The notes: generated by a model from the letters alone, not told the origin. 36,896 bases of DNA from an uncultured Muribaculaceae bacterium (GCA_910584525.1 CAJUAT010000024.1:1-36896); one strand, 5' to 3'; counted from the stretch's first letter, positions 23,325 through 32,444 are shown. A program made the numbers and translations.

Positions 23325-24446
23325 ATGATAAAGAGATTTTATGTTAGGGTGTTGTCGGGGATAGTGTTGCCGGTGATGCTGTCGTGCGGGCAGCAGGGGA
23401 ATGCCGGGACCAAGGAGGTAGTCGGCGACAGTGTAGGAGCGCGACAGGAGACAGCCGTGGCGCCGCAGAGACAGAACGATACGCTGACGCTCGCGCTCGT
23501 GGGCGATATCATGATGGGCACCATCTATCCGTCGATGAAGCTGCCGGCCAACGACGGGCGCAATCTCTTCGATGATGTCAAGGGATTGCTCCGCAGCGCA
23601 GACATAGCCGCGGGAAATCTGGAAGGTACGGTGTTCGACGGACCTGCCACTACCAAGAAGAAGGGTCCCAACAGCTATGCTTTCCGCACTCCGGCAAAGT
23701 ATATGTATAATCTCGTGGATGCGGGCTTCGACTTCGTGGGAGTCGCCAACAACCATGCCTCCGACTTCGGCGAGGAGGGACGCCAAGGGACCTTCCGCAA
23801 TCTGAAGGATGCCGGGATAGCCTATGCGGGACGGCGCGGCGAATGCGAGTATGCCGTGGTGGAACGCAACGGGCTGAAAGTGGCGTTCACGCAGTTCGGC
23901 CACAACATGGGTACCCTCAACCTGATGAACTATGACGAGGTGAAGCGTGTGGTCGGCGAGATGCGACGGAATGCCGACATAGTGGTGGTATCTTTCCACG
24001 GAGGAGCCGAGGGGAGAGCCTTTACGCATGTGCCCCACAAGATGGAGACGGCCTTCGGCGAGAACCGGGGCGATGTGGAGAAATTTGCGCATACGGCGAT
24101 AGATGCCGGTGCGGATGTGGTGTACGGTCATGGGCCTCATGTGCCCCGTGCCGCCGAATTATACAAGGATAAGCCGGTGTTCTACAGTCTCGGCAATTTC
24201 TGCTCGCCCTACGAGTTCAGTCTCAAGGAGGTGTCGGGGTATGCGCCGGTAGCAGTGGTGAAGCTCGACGGTAATGGCAGGTTCCTCGGTGGCCGCATTC
24301 ACTCTTTCAAGCAGACCACGGGCACAGGACCGCGCATCGACAGCGGAAACGCCGCCGCAAAGCTTATCCGCGACCTTTCCCGCAGCGATTTCCCCGACTC
24401 TAAACTGACAATCGACGAAACAGGAGAGCTCGGAGTGAAATTTTGA
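23325..24446 (+). CDS. CapA-family (PGA_cap) metallophosphatase-fold lipoprotein
   Basis: 373 residues. Lipoprotein signal, lipobox MLSC, Cys21. Family landmarks in order: LALVGDIMMG (metal-binding Asp; about 56-65), AGNLEG near 101-106, VANNHASDFG near 143-152 (the NNH metal site), VVSFHGGAEG near 221-230, and VYGHGPHVPRAAE near 265-277. These are the calcineurin-like residues of CapA/PGA_cap proteins. Members are linked to poly-gamma-glutamate capsule or cell-envelope polymer handling, but most Bacteroidales lipoprotein forms have no proven substrate and there are no pgsB/C genes here. It appears monocistronic, closed by a hairpin, and stands just right of the accessory segment. Confidence 0.85.
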   Translation: MIKRFYVRVLSGIVLPVMLSCGQQGNAGTKEVVGDSVGARQETAVAPQRQNDTLTLALVGDIMMGTIYPSMKLPANDGRNLFDDVKGLLRSADIAAGNLEGTVFDGPATTKKKGPNSYAFRTPAKYMYNLVDAGFDFVGVANNHASDFGEEGRQGTFRNLKDAGIAYAGRRGECEYAVVERNGLKVAFTQFGHNMGTLNLMNYDEVKRVVGEMRRNADIVVVSFHGGAEGRAFTHVPHKMETAFGENRGDVEKFAHTAIDAGADVVYGHGPHVPRAAELYKDKPVFYSLGNFCSPYEFSLKEVSGYAPVAVVKLDGNGRFLGGRIHSFKQTTGTGPRIDSGNAAAKLIRDLSRSDFPDSKLTIDETGELGVKF

Positions 24447-24458
24447 ATGAATTAGGAA

Positions 24459-24490
24459 AGAGGGTGCTCCGGAAGACCGGGGCACCCTCT
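24459..24490 (+). terminator. Hairpin terminator of the CapA-like gene
   Basis: 14-bp stem, 24459-24472 with 24477-24490, AAGA loop. The single odd pair is U-G in plus-strand RNA but A-C in minus-strand RNA, so it serves the plus-strand transcript. No U-run follows. Confidence 0.6.
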
Positions 24491-24537
24491 GAAGGTAATT
24501 GGGAATTTGTGAATGTATAATTCTTGTGCGTGGGATG

Positions 24538-27500
24538 TCAGCGGGCGAGGAATTTGGCTTTTTTCGACACTTTGACGGCGTCAGGGGTAGAGGCTGTCAG
24601 GGTGGCGATGTATGTGCCGGCAGGAATAGAGAGGGGAGTCTGATGCATCATGCCGTCGGCGGCAAGGGAGCCGATGTGCGCCACATGTATGCCGGCAAGG
24701 TTGTAGATGTCGATGCCGGCGCCCGTATAGCTGCCGTCGAGAGAGTAGGAGATCATTCCGTCGGCATATTCGAGAATGATGTCGCCGCCTGTAAGTGACT
24801 CCAGCCCTGTGGGAATGCCGGTAATCTGCAGACCCAGCTCGAAATGTTTCGACGGCGCCACGTTGAGCTTGGCGTGAAGCTGCTTGTTGGCGGTGTCGAG
24901 GTAATAGCAGTTGTGGGCCGCATTCTCAAACTGCTCTTGCGTAAAGCATTGGCCTATCACGGAGCTGTCGCCGTCGACAAGACCGTTAGCTTCGGCATTC
25001 CGAACGCTTCTATCCGTCTCGCCGGCAGGAACCTGGTCAACCATGAACATCTTTTCAATATCATTGATATTTCTGACGCCATGGAAGGTGAGCCTTATCT
25101 CCTGAGATGCCGGTTCGCCGTCATAGCCGTTGCCTTCGCGAGTGAAAGAGAAGGTTGGGCTGCCGAGGATGTTGTAGGCACGCATGTGGGTAAGACGGTA
25201 TTTGCCGCCGGCTACGGGATCGGGGGTGGCATGGTCGTCCTCATAATGCCAGCAGTCGAGATTGGCGGCGTCATCCGAGGGATAATAATAGTCGATACGC
25301 AATTTGGAGCGGTCGATGGAAGCGGTATTGGTATAAGCATCCTGACCGAAGCGGGTTATGAATGAACCGCCGCGGGCGAAAGCCGGGAGAGTGTTGAGGG
25401 GTGCGGAATACGACTGTGCAGAAGTGGCTCTGCCGCCCTCATATTTCTTGGCAGGATTGTTGAGGTCGTACCATACTCCGTCGGGGAAAGAGATGCTGCG
25501 GCTGACGGCATTCTCTTCCATTACAGGCGCCACATATATGTCGCGGCCCCACAGATAGGAATTTTTGGAATCGGCCAGACGAGGCTTGTATGCATCGTTG
25601 GCGTTTGCCGGACGTGCCAGAGGCGTGCCGTAACGGCTGTTGAAGTAGGAGAGCGTGTAGGTGTAGGGAAGGTAGGAGTAACGCATGTTGATGAACTTGC
25701 GCACATCATCCTTGACATTGGGGTAAAGGTGAGGTTCGGCAAAACTTTTCAGGTCGCAGTGTGTGCGCATCATGGGATAGAAGACGCCGAGCTCCACCCA
25801 GCGGAGATAAAGGTTGTCGTAGCTGTGTCCTTCGGTGATGAAACCGCCGATGTCGCTGCCGAGGTAACCTATACCGGACATGGCGGCGTTGACAAGGGCG
25901 GGCACCTGAGCCTGAAGACCTTTCCAGGAGCGCTGGATGTCGCCGGTCCAGGGGAAGGCGCTGTAACGCTGTATGCCTGCGGTGGCGGCTCGCGGCATCA
26001 GGAATTGACGCTGGTTCGGGAAGTTCTCCTTCAGATTGTTGTAGGTGGCCTCCACCCACAGGTTGCCGAACTCGTTGTGGATTTCATTATAAGTACCCCC
26101 TTTATGTTGAGAGTCGGGGTCATGCTGCTCGGGCTCGCCGAGGTCGAGCCACCAGCCTGTGACGCCCTCTCGCGTGCGAGCCGTGTAGAAGTCGTTCATC
26201 CATTTCAGGGCGTCGGGATTCGTGGCATCGAGAAGACCGACCTTGTCGGATTGGAGCCAGCTCATGTTGCTGACATCATCGTCGGCAAAGTAACCCTTGT
26301 CTTTAAGTGTATTGTAATTTTTGGAATTTGACGTGAAGAAAGGTTCGGTGATGCAGATGGTGGCTATACCCTTATCCTTGAATTCCTTCATCATTCCTTT
26401 GGGGTCCGAGAATGTGGTTTTGTCCCAATTGAGATTTCCCATGCCGGCGGGGGTGCTTCCCTGCCAGAATAGGTCGAACACGATACCGTCAAGAGGGATG
26501 TCGATGCCTTTGATTCCGTTGATGATGTCGCAGGCCTCTGAGGCGCTGCGGTATCCGTAGCGTGAGGTGATGTAGCCCAAAGCCCAGTAAGGAGGCATGT
26601 CCTGACGGCCTGTGAGCCATGTATAGTTTTCCATCACTTTCTCCATGGAGCCGCCGCCCATGAAATAGTAAGCTATGGGCGAAGTGCTGTTGCTGCGGTA
26701 TACGGTACCGCCGGCCGATGGCGTGAGGGTGGAGTTGTTGTATACATCGTCGAAGAAGAGGCCATACCCGTTGCTCGATACGCACACAGGAACATTGATG
26801 TTGTGGGGAGGCTGGTCGTCGGCGTGCCAGTTGCCGGTCTGTGTGTTGCGCATGGTTATGGTCATACCGTCGATGTTTCCATAAGTGCCGTTGTAACCGC
26901 CGCCATAGAAAGCGGCGTCGTCGGCGCCGAGGAAGCTGGCGCTATGGCTGCCGTCGGAATTCTCCATACCCTTGTTCTCGGCAAGAATCAGCTTGTCGTC
27001 GGCATCGAGGTAGCTTACCAAAGAGGAATTCTTGGCCACGCGCACAGTGATGCCGCCGCTGATGTTGATGTCGAGACGTTCGTCGTTCTCGTCGGTGGAG
27101 TAAGTGGCGGCAGGCGACGACTTGACGGCTATCGACTTGCGGGGCTCCGTCTTGGAGGCATTGTTCTTAAGGGTGAGTATGCGCACCACTTCAGGTGCAT
27201 AGGGAGTGATGATAAGTTTACCTTTTTCCGCCTGAACGGTCACGGAGGTGTTGTCGTCGGAGAAGCTCTGGAATTTGCCCAAAGGACTTGTCGTCGGGTC
27301 TATCGGGTCTATCGGAGCCGGTTTAAGGGTGATGAACTGGTCATTGGCATGCTGTTGGGTCTCCCCGTCCTTTGTACGGAATATGACGGCAATCTTGGAG
27401 GCCTTCTCATCCGAAAACATTCCGAACCATTCTGCGATGGAGTGGGTGAAGTCGAGGGTATACAGATTGGGGTTGGAAGCATCCTTGGTCATCCGGCATT

Positions 27501-28158
27501 TGTCGTCAAGGGAGTTCCAATGTGTAGCCTGGACATGTTTCCAGTCCTTGTCCCCGGTTGATTTCGAGGTGATGAGGCCAATATATACCCATACCTCATT
27601 CTGGTCTTTGAGCTTGCCGCCATCTTTAGTGGCGTTGAAATGGAGCACGGCATGGTCATTCTGAGAGGGCTTTGCCGGGTCAAGCCAATAGCATGCGTCC
27701 GTGTCCGGCTCGGGGTCCGGCTCGGGCTCGGGGTCAGGATTTGGATTCGGATTCGGATTGGGATCTGGGTCGTCTCCCTGATAGACGCCACAGTCGGTGA
27801 CAGCTCCTTTATTGCCGCCGGCTCCCTTGTAGAGATGCTTGTCAACGGGCACCTTTTTGTAGTCGTCGGTCTGGTTGGCATCGCCGCTGCCTGTGCCGTT
27901 GTTGAAAAGGAATCCTTTGAGAGTGCTCACATCCTGGGTGAAAGTATATTTCCAGATTGTGCCGTTGTTGATTTGGGTCATGTCAACGCCGCTCCATGTG
28001 GTGGAGGGATTATCCCAGTAATGGATTTTGACTTTAGACCATTTGGTTGCGGAGTTGTCGTAATAGATGGTTATGTCGGCCGCACTCCGCAATGGCAGCC
28101 CCAAGGCGAACAGCAGGATGGCTGTCACCTTCATCATGAATAATGTAAGGTGTCTCAT
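24538..28158 (-). CDS. Secreted GH31 alpha-glucosidase with CBM26-like starch-binding module
   Basis: 1206 residues from ATG 28158; a longer frame begins with TTG at 28203 and is less likely. Signal peptide (MKVTAILLFALGLPLRSA); CBM26-like module about 30-125 (ITIYYDNSATKWSKVKIHYW); a Pro/Asp/Glu linker of repeating NP/EP units; a second beta-sandwich domain about 155-285; then a GH31 core. Predicted nucleophile Asp672 in WWLDLGEPE and acid/base Asp740 in WTGDIQRSW; both key residues are intact. A C-terminal domain ends PAGTYIATLTASTP..., similar to sorting tails. It should hydrolyse alpha-glucosidic bonds of starch-like glucans outside the cell or in the periplasm. Neighbours: SusR-like regulator directly upstream on the same strand, and a second CBM26 protein 4 kb away. 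Confidence 0.9.
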   Translation of the reverse strand: MRHLTLFMMKVTAILLFALGLPLRSAADITIYYDNSATKWSKVKIHYWDNPSTTWSGVDMTQINNGTIWKYTFTQDVSTLKGFLFNNGTGSGDANQTDDYKKVPVDKHLYKGAGGNKGAVTDCGVYQGDDPDPNPNPNPNPDPEPEPDPEPDTDACYWLDPAKPSQNDHAVLHFNATKDGGKLKDQNEVWVYIGLITSKSTGDKDWKHVQATHWNSLDDKCRMTKDASNPNLYTLDFTHSIAEWFGMFSDEKASKIAVIFRTKDGETQQHANDQFITLKPAPIDPIDPTTSPLGKFQSFSDDNTSVTVQAEKGKLIITPYAPEVVRILTLKNNASKTEPRKSIAVKSSPAATYSTDENDERLDINISGGITVRVAKNSSLVSYLDADDKLILAENKGMENSDGSHSASFLGADDAAFYGGGYNGTYGNIDGMTITMRNTQTGNWHADDQPPHNINVPVCVSSNGYGLFFDDVYNNSTLTPSAGGTVYRSNSTSPIAYYFMGGGSMEKVMENYTWLTGRQDMPPYWALGYITSRYGYRSASEACDIINGIKGIDIPLDGIVFDLFWQGSTPAGMGNLNWDKTTFSDPKGMMKEFKDKGIATICITEPFFTSNSKNYNTLKDKGYFADDDVSNMSWLQSDKVGLLDATNPDALKWMNDFYTARTREGVTGWWLDLGEPEQHDPDSQHKGGTYNEIHNEFGNLWVEATYNNLKENFPNQRQFLMPRAATAGIQRYSAFPWTGDIQRSWKGLQAQVPALVNAAMSGIGYLGSDIGGFITEGHSYDNLYLRWVELGVFYPMMRTHCDLKSFAEPHLYPNVKDDVRKFINMRYSYLPYTYTLSYFNSRYGTPLARPANANDAYKPRLADSKNSYLWGRDIYVAPVMEENAVSRSISFPDGVWYDLNNPAKKYEGGRATSAQSYSAPLNTLPAFARGGSFITRFGQDAYTNTASIDRSKLRIDYYYPSDDAANLDCWHYEDDHATPDPVAGGKYRLTHMRAYNILGSPTFSFTREGNGYDGEPASQEIRLTFHGVRNINDIEKMFMVDQVPAGETDRSVRNAEANGLVDGDSSVIGQCFTQEQFENAAHNCYYLDTANKQLHAKLNVAPSKHFELGLQITGIPTGLESLTGGDIILEYADGMISYSLDGSYTGAGIDIYNLAGIHVAHIGSLAADGMMHQTPLSIPAGTYIATLTASTPDAVKVSKKAKFLAR

Positions 28159-28271
28159 AAAGACTGTAGACTTTAAGGTATGGAAGAAGCGGGGCTTCTT
28201 CAAAGGTTGTTGGTTGTTGTTCTGTATATCTCACCTATCAATGCCTGAATCGATAAGACATATTGTGATTG

Positions 28272-28302
28272 CAAAGTTAGCTATAATCTTCGGATTTTCA
28301 AA
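28272..28302 (-). promoter_or_regulatory. Promoter of the GH31 gene
   Basis: Minus strand TTTG at 28302-28299, 19-bp spacer, TAACTTTG at 28279-28272, exact consensus. The -33 box overlaps the last codons of the SusR-like gene, so the GH31 gene has its own promoter with a leader of about 107 nt to ATG 28158. Confidence 0.65.
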
Positions 28303-29923
28303 GGGTTAGAGCATGGAGGGTGTGTTCGAGGGAGTCGGAGGTCTGTAGAGCCAGCTTGGAGCGGAGCCGCCAGCGGGCCTGTTTTACCGATTCGTGGCGA
28401 ATGCCGAGCACGGAGGCTATCTGCTTGTTGTCCATGCCCATTGTTATGAGGCAAGCGAGGCGAATGTCGCTGTCGGTGATGTCGGGGTTGCGTTGTCGCA
28501 GGGCTTCGGCGAAGCCCGGATGTATCTCGGCGAAAGTGTCGATGAAGAGGCCGCGTTCCGGCGCATGTCCCATATGCGACCTGACGGCTGTATTCTCTTT
28601 GCCCACCTCCTCGATGATGCGGTCTTTCTCAACAATGACAGCCTGGAGTGCCACCAGCCGGCGGTGCATCTTGTCGCGTTCCATGGCTATCTCCTTGCGC
28701 CGGCGTCTGTTGAGACGGCTGTTCTGCAAGATAAAGAGGGCGGCTACCACACCGGCGACGGTAAGGGAGAGGAGTGCCATCACCGATACGAGGCGACGGC
28801 GCGTAGCCCGATGTTCCTTGTCGATGCGGTCGGCGGTGATGGCGCGCAGACTCGTATGAGAGATGACGGCTTCCCGGTCGCGTGCCACGTTGATCTGATT
28901 GAGGAGCTCCACGTAATCGGAGAGGTAGGAGTAGGCGTTATTGTTGTCGCCGGCGGCGTGATAGAGTTCGCTGAGGAGTGCGAGAGCCATGGCGTATGCT
29001 TCGGCGTCGCCCTCGTCGGAAGCCTTGTCGAGGCTTTGCCGTGCGTAAGTCATGGCCGTAGCGGCATCACCCGACTCATGACACTCCACACTCATGAAAG
29101 CATCCACCATCGGGGGAACCTCTTCGGGAGGGAGCATAAGGTAAATCTCATGCAGGGCGGCGGTGTCGCCGGTATATACATAGATGTTACGGTCAATGAC
29201 AGCTCTGAGGCCGGTATCAATCGGGAGGTCGGCCGATGCGAGGAGACCGCGGAGGAGGTTGCCGGCGGCTACGGAATCGCCAGACATAGCCAAGGCCGAG
29301 GCTCGGTTGATGTCGTTGTAACGGGCTATTCCCGGAAGCCGGGCCTTACGGTAGAGGCTGTCGGCCATGGTATAAAGGTGCAGAGCCTCGCCGTAATCGC
29401 CGCAATCCTTCATGAAGTTGCCCATATCCATCGACAGGGCTCCGGTCATGAACATGTCGCCGACAGAGCGGAAATAATCGCTGAGGGAGGATAGGGTGTC
29501 GTACGACTCTTTGGAGCGTCCCGACACATCGGTAATCATGTAGCGAAGGCGGTGGAATAGGTAAGGGTCGGCGGCGCTGTCGGTTTTGGCCATTATAGCG
29601 CGGAACGATCTGTCGGCGGCGTCGGGCGAGCCCTCCCTGCGCTGCAGAAGAGCACGGAAGAAGAGAATACGATTATGCAGAGCGGCATCAGCCGGGAGCC
29701 TGTCGGCGGCAGCCGACAGCACGGTTATGGCCCTGCGCAGCGTGTCGGGGTTGCCGCGAGTGAAGTATATTCTGTCGATACGTTGCGACAGCGTGTCGAT
29801 ACGCGGACTTACGGAAGGCCACGCGAAAGGCCGCTGCTCACGGCGGCCGCAGCCCCACATAATCATCACCAACAACACAGCCGGCAATATTGCCGGTAGC
29901 ATGATCCTCTTGATTTTAGCCAT
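28298..29923 (-). CDS. SusR-like membrane-anchored transcription regulator (TPR, TM, LuxR-type HTH)
   Basis: 541 residues, the length of SusR, the starch-utilisation regulator of Bacteroides. N-terminal hydrophobic segment with Cys25 (MWGCG), a long alpha-helical TPR-like sensor region (about 40-340), one membrane helix (VSVMALLSLTVAGVVAALFIL, about 377-398), a coiled-coil (RRRKEIAMERDKMHRRL...), and a C-terminal LuxR-type HTH (about 480-525: DIRLACLITMGMDNKQIASV, then GIRHESVKQARWRL). Expected role: sense maltose or starch breakdown products across the membrane and switch on glucan genes. The adjacent GH31 and CBM26 genes fit. It is preceded by a -7 box without a clear -33. Assignment as SusR rather than another TPR-LuxR regulator is inference. 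Confidence 0.75.
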   Translation of the reverse strand: MAKIKRIMLPAILPAVLLVMIMWGCGRREQRPFAWPSVSPRIDTLSQRIDRIYFTRGNPDTLRRAITVLSAAADRLPADAALHNRILFFRALLQRREGSPDAADRSFRAIMAKTDSAADPYLFHRLRYMITDVSGRSKESYDTLSSLSDYFRSVGDMFMTGALSMDMGNFMKDCGDYGEALHLYTMADSLYRKARLPGIARYNDINRASALAMSGDSVAAGNLLRGLLASADLPIDTGLRAVIDRNIYVYTGDTAALHEIYLMLPPEEVPPMVDAFMSVECHESGDAATAMTYARQSLDKASDEGDAEAYAMALALLSELYHAAGDNNNAYSYLSDYVELLNQINVARDREAVISHTSLRAITADRIDKEHRATRRRLVSVMALLSLTVAGVVAALFILQNSRLNRRRRKEIAMERDKMHRRLVALQAVIVEKDRIIEEVGKENTAVRSHMGHAPERGLFIDTFAEIHPGFAEALRQRNPDITDSDIRLACLITMGMDNKQIASVLGIRHESVKQARWRLRSKLALQTSDSLEHTLHALTL

Positions 29924-29933
29924 ATTCTCCTGA

Positions 29934-29952
29934 TTTTAGGAACTCGCTCTTA
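29934..29952. repeat. Short copy of the island-edge repeat
   Basis: TTTTAGGAACTCGCTCTTA, nearly identical to 23078-23096, here in the 5' leader of the SusR-like gene and next to its -7 box. Confidence 0.45.
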
Positions 29953-29955
29953 CTG

Positions 29956-29963
29956 CAAAGTTA
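29956..29963 (-). promoter_or_regulatory. -7 box of the SusR-like gene
   Basis: TAACTTTG on the minus strand, exact -7 match, 33 bases before the ATG at 29923. No TTG at -33. Confidence 0.5.
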
Positions 29964-29978
29964 AACAATTACAGGCAT

Positions 29979-30058
29979 ATATACCGTAAGTAGACCTAAA
30001 ATAGACCGAGGAAACAAAGGGGTGCCGGCGGTATATCAGCGCCGGTTTCCGGTATATC
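29979..30058. promoter_or_regulatory. Candidate operator array CGGTATATC in the divergent gap
   Basis: CGGTATATC at 30029-30037 and 30050-30058 are direct copies 21 bp apart, two helical turns. ATATACCG at 29979-29986 is an inverted third copy. They lie between the SusR-like gene (minus) and the leucine-rich repeat gene (plus). Also present: TAGACC at 29991 and TAGACCG at 30002. The 243-bp gap holds no gene. Confidence 0.45.
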
Positions 30059-30136
30059 GGATTCATTATGGGTCTACAAAGGGGTAAATGCGGCGTGAAC
30101 AGCATGTACAATGTATGAGGTATGAAAGTAAGGCGC

Positions 30137-30144
30137 TAATTTTG
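30137..30144 (+). promoter_or_regulatory. -7 box of the leucine-rich repeat gene
   Basis: TAATTTTG, exact -7 match, 22 bases before the ATG at 30167. No clear TTG at -33. Confidence 0.5.
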
Positions 30145-30166
30145 CGGCGTAATCAATCAACAACCT

Positions 30167-32254
30167 ATGCGGAAAATTGCATTGCTGGCAGCAGGAGTGC
30201 TGCTTATGACGGAAGGGGCTTCGGCCATAATCTTCCATTACGACAGTTTCAACAAGACAAAAAAGACGTGCAGCCTGGCCAGCTGGTCTGGCACGGAACC
30301 CAACTCGGGAAAGCTCACGGTGAAATCGAGCTACACCCATACCGACGGTGTGACGTACACGGTTACGAAGATAGGGAGCCATGCCCTCGACAATCTCAAG
30401 AGCGTGACGGAGATAGTGATACCGGCAAGTATAGTACAGATAGGTCATGCGGCAATTGCCGACAAGGGAAGCAACGGCGCCTATGCCGCCAATTTTTCGG
30501 GATGCCCGAAGCTGAAGAGATTCACGGTAGATGCCGGAAATGCCAATTATCAGTCGAGTGCCGGCGGTATTCTATATTACAAAGGACTGGCCAACATGAT
30601 ACGCGTGCCGCAAAAATTCGCGGTCACCGACAGCGCGTTGACCATAGGGAATACGACGATGAACATATGCCGCGACGCTTTCGTGGAGAATGCGTCGATA
30701 AAGACGCTGACGCTTCCGCGCAGCTGCTATCTTTTCGATAACGCGGGTCTGAACAAGGCGCTGAAACTTGCCAAGTACAAGGTGACCGGCACGGGGAGCC
30801 AGCTGGAGGTTATCAACGGAGCATATGTGCAGACAGGCAACGAGTTGGTGTCACTGCCCGTGCGCAACGCAGCAAAGACATACACCGTGCCCACAAAGGT
30901 GGACAAGATTCACGACTATGCCTTCTATGGCGTGCCGGCGCTCCAGACCGTTGACATGTCGGCCGTAACGCGCATCGGCAAGTATGCCTTTGCCGCCTCG
31001 GGTCTTAAAAAGGCTACTGTACCCGGCACTGTGACAAGAATGATGAAAGGTGTGTTCTCGTCGTGCGCCTCGCTTACGGAGATAACCCTTGAGTCGGTGG
31101 ACGCCGCCATTCCCGAACGTTTCGCCTTCAATTGCGACGCATTGCAGACGATAGTGTCGGAGAACCCCATCGGCTCCATAGGTACGGATGCTTTCCGCGA
31201 ATGTCCCGCACTGAGGGTTTTCCCCTTCAACGGACAGACACAGATGGAGGGTGACTCCATATTCTACAATTCCGGTTTGCGCGAGGTGGTGTTCGAGGAG
31301 AGCAAGTATGTGTCGGGATTCCCCGGCGTTGACATATTCTCCCTATGCCGCGACCTGCAGCTCATTGACCTTTCCGCTCTCACCGATACCGACAAATGGG
31401 GATATACCTTCTCCGATACGTATGCGCAGAAGGACCTGAAACTGCGCACGATAAAGATGCCGGCCTTCGCCACCACAGCGAGGACGGAATATTACCTGCC
31501 CGCTTTCGGGTATTCCTGCGTGGCTACGAAAATCGTGCTTCATACGTTCGACAATTATGCCGGCAAGCAGCAGTTCATATATTCCTCGGGTAGCGACGGC
31601 TCGCTCTATAAGCCCAATGTATATGTGGCTGTGACACGCAACTCGCTGGTAGATCCTGAGTATTACAACAAATGGCCGTTGGGCACGCTCTTCGGGGCCG
31701 CCAATGGAGCGACGGTAGAGCCGGTGTTCTATTGCGATGCGGCCGAACCTGCAGAGGATTACGTGATGAAGGGCGCCTCTTACTTCGTGCCCGGCGCGTG
31801 CGTGTCGAAATATTCGGGGGCACAGATGTCGGGATGCGAGGTGAAGGAGATGTACAGCATAGACTTCGAGAAGAGGAATGGCCTGCTTCAGGTGAGCGTG
31901 AAGCCGTTGATGCCGGAGGGGCATACGCTCACCGACTTCAAGGTGCACGTCAACGGCGATGTCAACGGCGACGTCAACGGCGAGGCATTGCCGGCGTCGG
32001 GGGTATATACCACGAGAATATCGCATACTGCCGTGAAGAGCATTGCGATATCCTATACTCTCGACCGCGAAGCGATGATGACATCCTACGACAACAGCTT
32101 CTGGACACCCTCGGGCATCGATGGTGTAGCTGCCGAGGGCGAAGATGCCGATGCTTCGTATTACGACCTGCAGGGCCGCAAACTCGAAGCTGCTCCCTCC
32201 GATGGTCTCTACATAGAGGTCAAAGGTGGCAAATCAAAGGTCTTAGGTAAGTAA
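30167..32254 (+). CDS. BspA-type leucine-rich repeat surface protein
   Basis: 695 residues. Signal peptide about 1-19 (IALLAAGVLLMTEGASA). About 65-470 is a series of BspA-type leucine-rich repeats with the pattern IGxxAFxxxxxLxxVxIPxxVxxI, e.g. IGKYAFAASGLKKATVPGTV and SIGTDAFRECPAL. A beta-rich C-terminal part follows, with a DVNGDVNGDVNGE tract (about 593-605) made of three 12-bp units. It ends with YYDLQGRKLEAAPSDGLYIE, the usual Bacteroidales secretion-tail pattern. BspA-like proteins bind host matrix or other bacteria; no ligand can be read here. It is divergent from the SusR-like gene and followed by its own hairpin, so its link to glucan use may be only positional. Confidence 0.82.
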   Translation: MRKIALLAAGVLLMTEGASAIIFHYDSFNKTKKTCSLASWSGTEPNSGKLTVKSSYTHTDGVTYTVTKIGSHALDNLKSVTEIVIPASIVQIGHAAIADKGSNGAYAANFSGCPKLKRFTVDAGNANYQSSAGGILYYKGLANMIRVPQKFAVTDSALTIGNTTMNICRDAFVENASIKTLTLPRSCYLFDNAGLNKALKLAKYKVTGTGSQLEVINGAYVQTGNELVSLPVRNAAKTYTVPTKVDKIHDYAFYGVPALQTVDMSAVTRIGKYAFAASGLKKATVPGTVTRMMKGVFSSCASLTEITLESVDAAIPERFAFNCDALQTIVSENPIGSIGTDAFRECPALRVFPFNGQTQMEGDSIFYNSGLREVVFEESKYVSGFPGVDIFSLCRDLQLIDLSALTDTDKWGYTFSDTYAQKDLKLRTIKMPAFATTARTEYYLPAFGYSCVATKIVLHTFDNYAGKQQFIYSSGSDGSLYKPNVYVAVTRNSLVDPEYYNKWPLGTLFGAANGATVEPVFYCDAAEPAEDYVMKGASYFVPGACVSKYSGAQMSGCEVKEMYSIDFEKRNGLLQVSVKPLMPEGHTLTDFKVHVNGDVNGDVNGEALPASGVYTTRISHTAVKSIAISYTLDREAMMTSYDNSFWTPSGIDGVAAEGEDADASYYDLQGRKLEAAPSDGLYIEVKGGKSKVLGK

Positions 32255-32284
32255 GCAACGAAATTTTAACCTTACCTTATATGC

Positions 32285-32316
32285 AGGGCTGCGGGCGTTC
32301 AAGCGTCTGCGGCCCT
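32285..32316 (+). terminator. Hairpin after the leucine-rich repeat gene
   Basis: 13-bp stem with three G-U pairs in plus-strand RNA: 32285-32297 with 32304-32316, TTCAAG loop. No long U-run. Confidence 0.6.
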
Positions 32317-32329
32317 TGGCATTTGGAAT

Positions 32330-32361
32330 AATTTTGAATTTTCAATGTTGAATTTTGAATC
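32330..32361. repeat. AT-rich TTGAAT/TTCAA intergenic repeat
   Basis: AATTTTGAATTTTCAATG then TTGAATTTTGAAT: low-complexity palindromic sequence of the type scattered between Bacteroidales genes. A related run (19497-19535) encodes the signal-peptide n-region of the FimB-like protein. Confidence 0.5.
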
Positions 32362-32377
32362 TCCTGCTGCTTCGGAG

Positions 32378-32420
32378 ATTACCATGCAGTACAGAACAAT
32401 CAATTACCATGCAGTACAGA
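32378..32420 (+). repeat. 18-bp perfect direct repeat
   Basis: ATTACCATGCAGTACAGA at 32378-32395 and again at 32403-32420, 25 bp apart. It lies just before the CCGGTT/TTCTGTGA motif and promoter of the next gene; it could be a regulator site or a local duplication. Confidence 0.7.
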
Positions 32421-32444
32421 CCCATCGGTGCAGTTCCGGTTAAT

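Noticed and set aside
28159..28203. TTG start 15 codons upstream for the GH31 protein
   Set aside because: The ATG at 28158 already gives a complete signal peptide; the extra residues are not signal-like.
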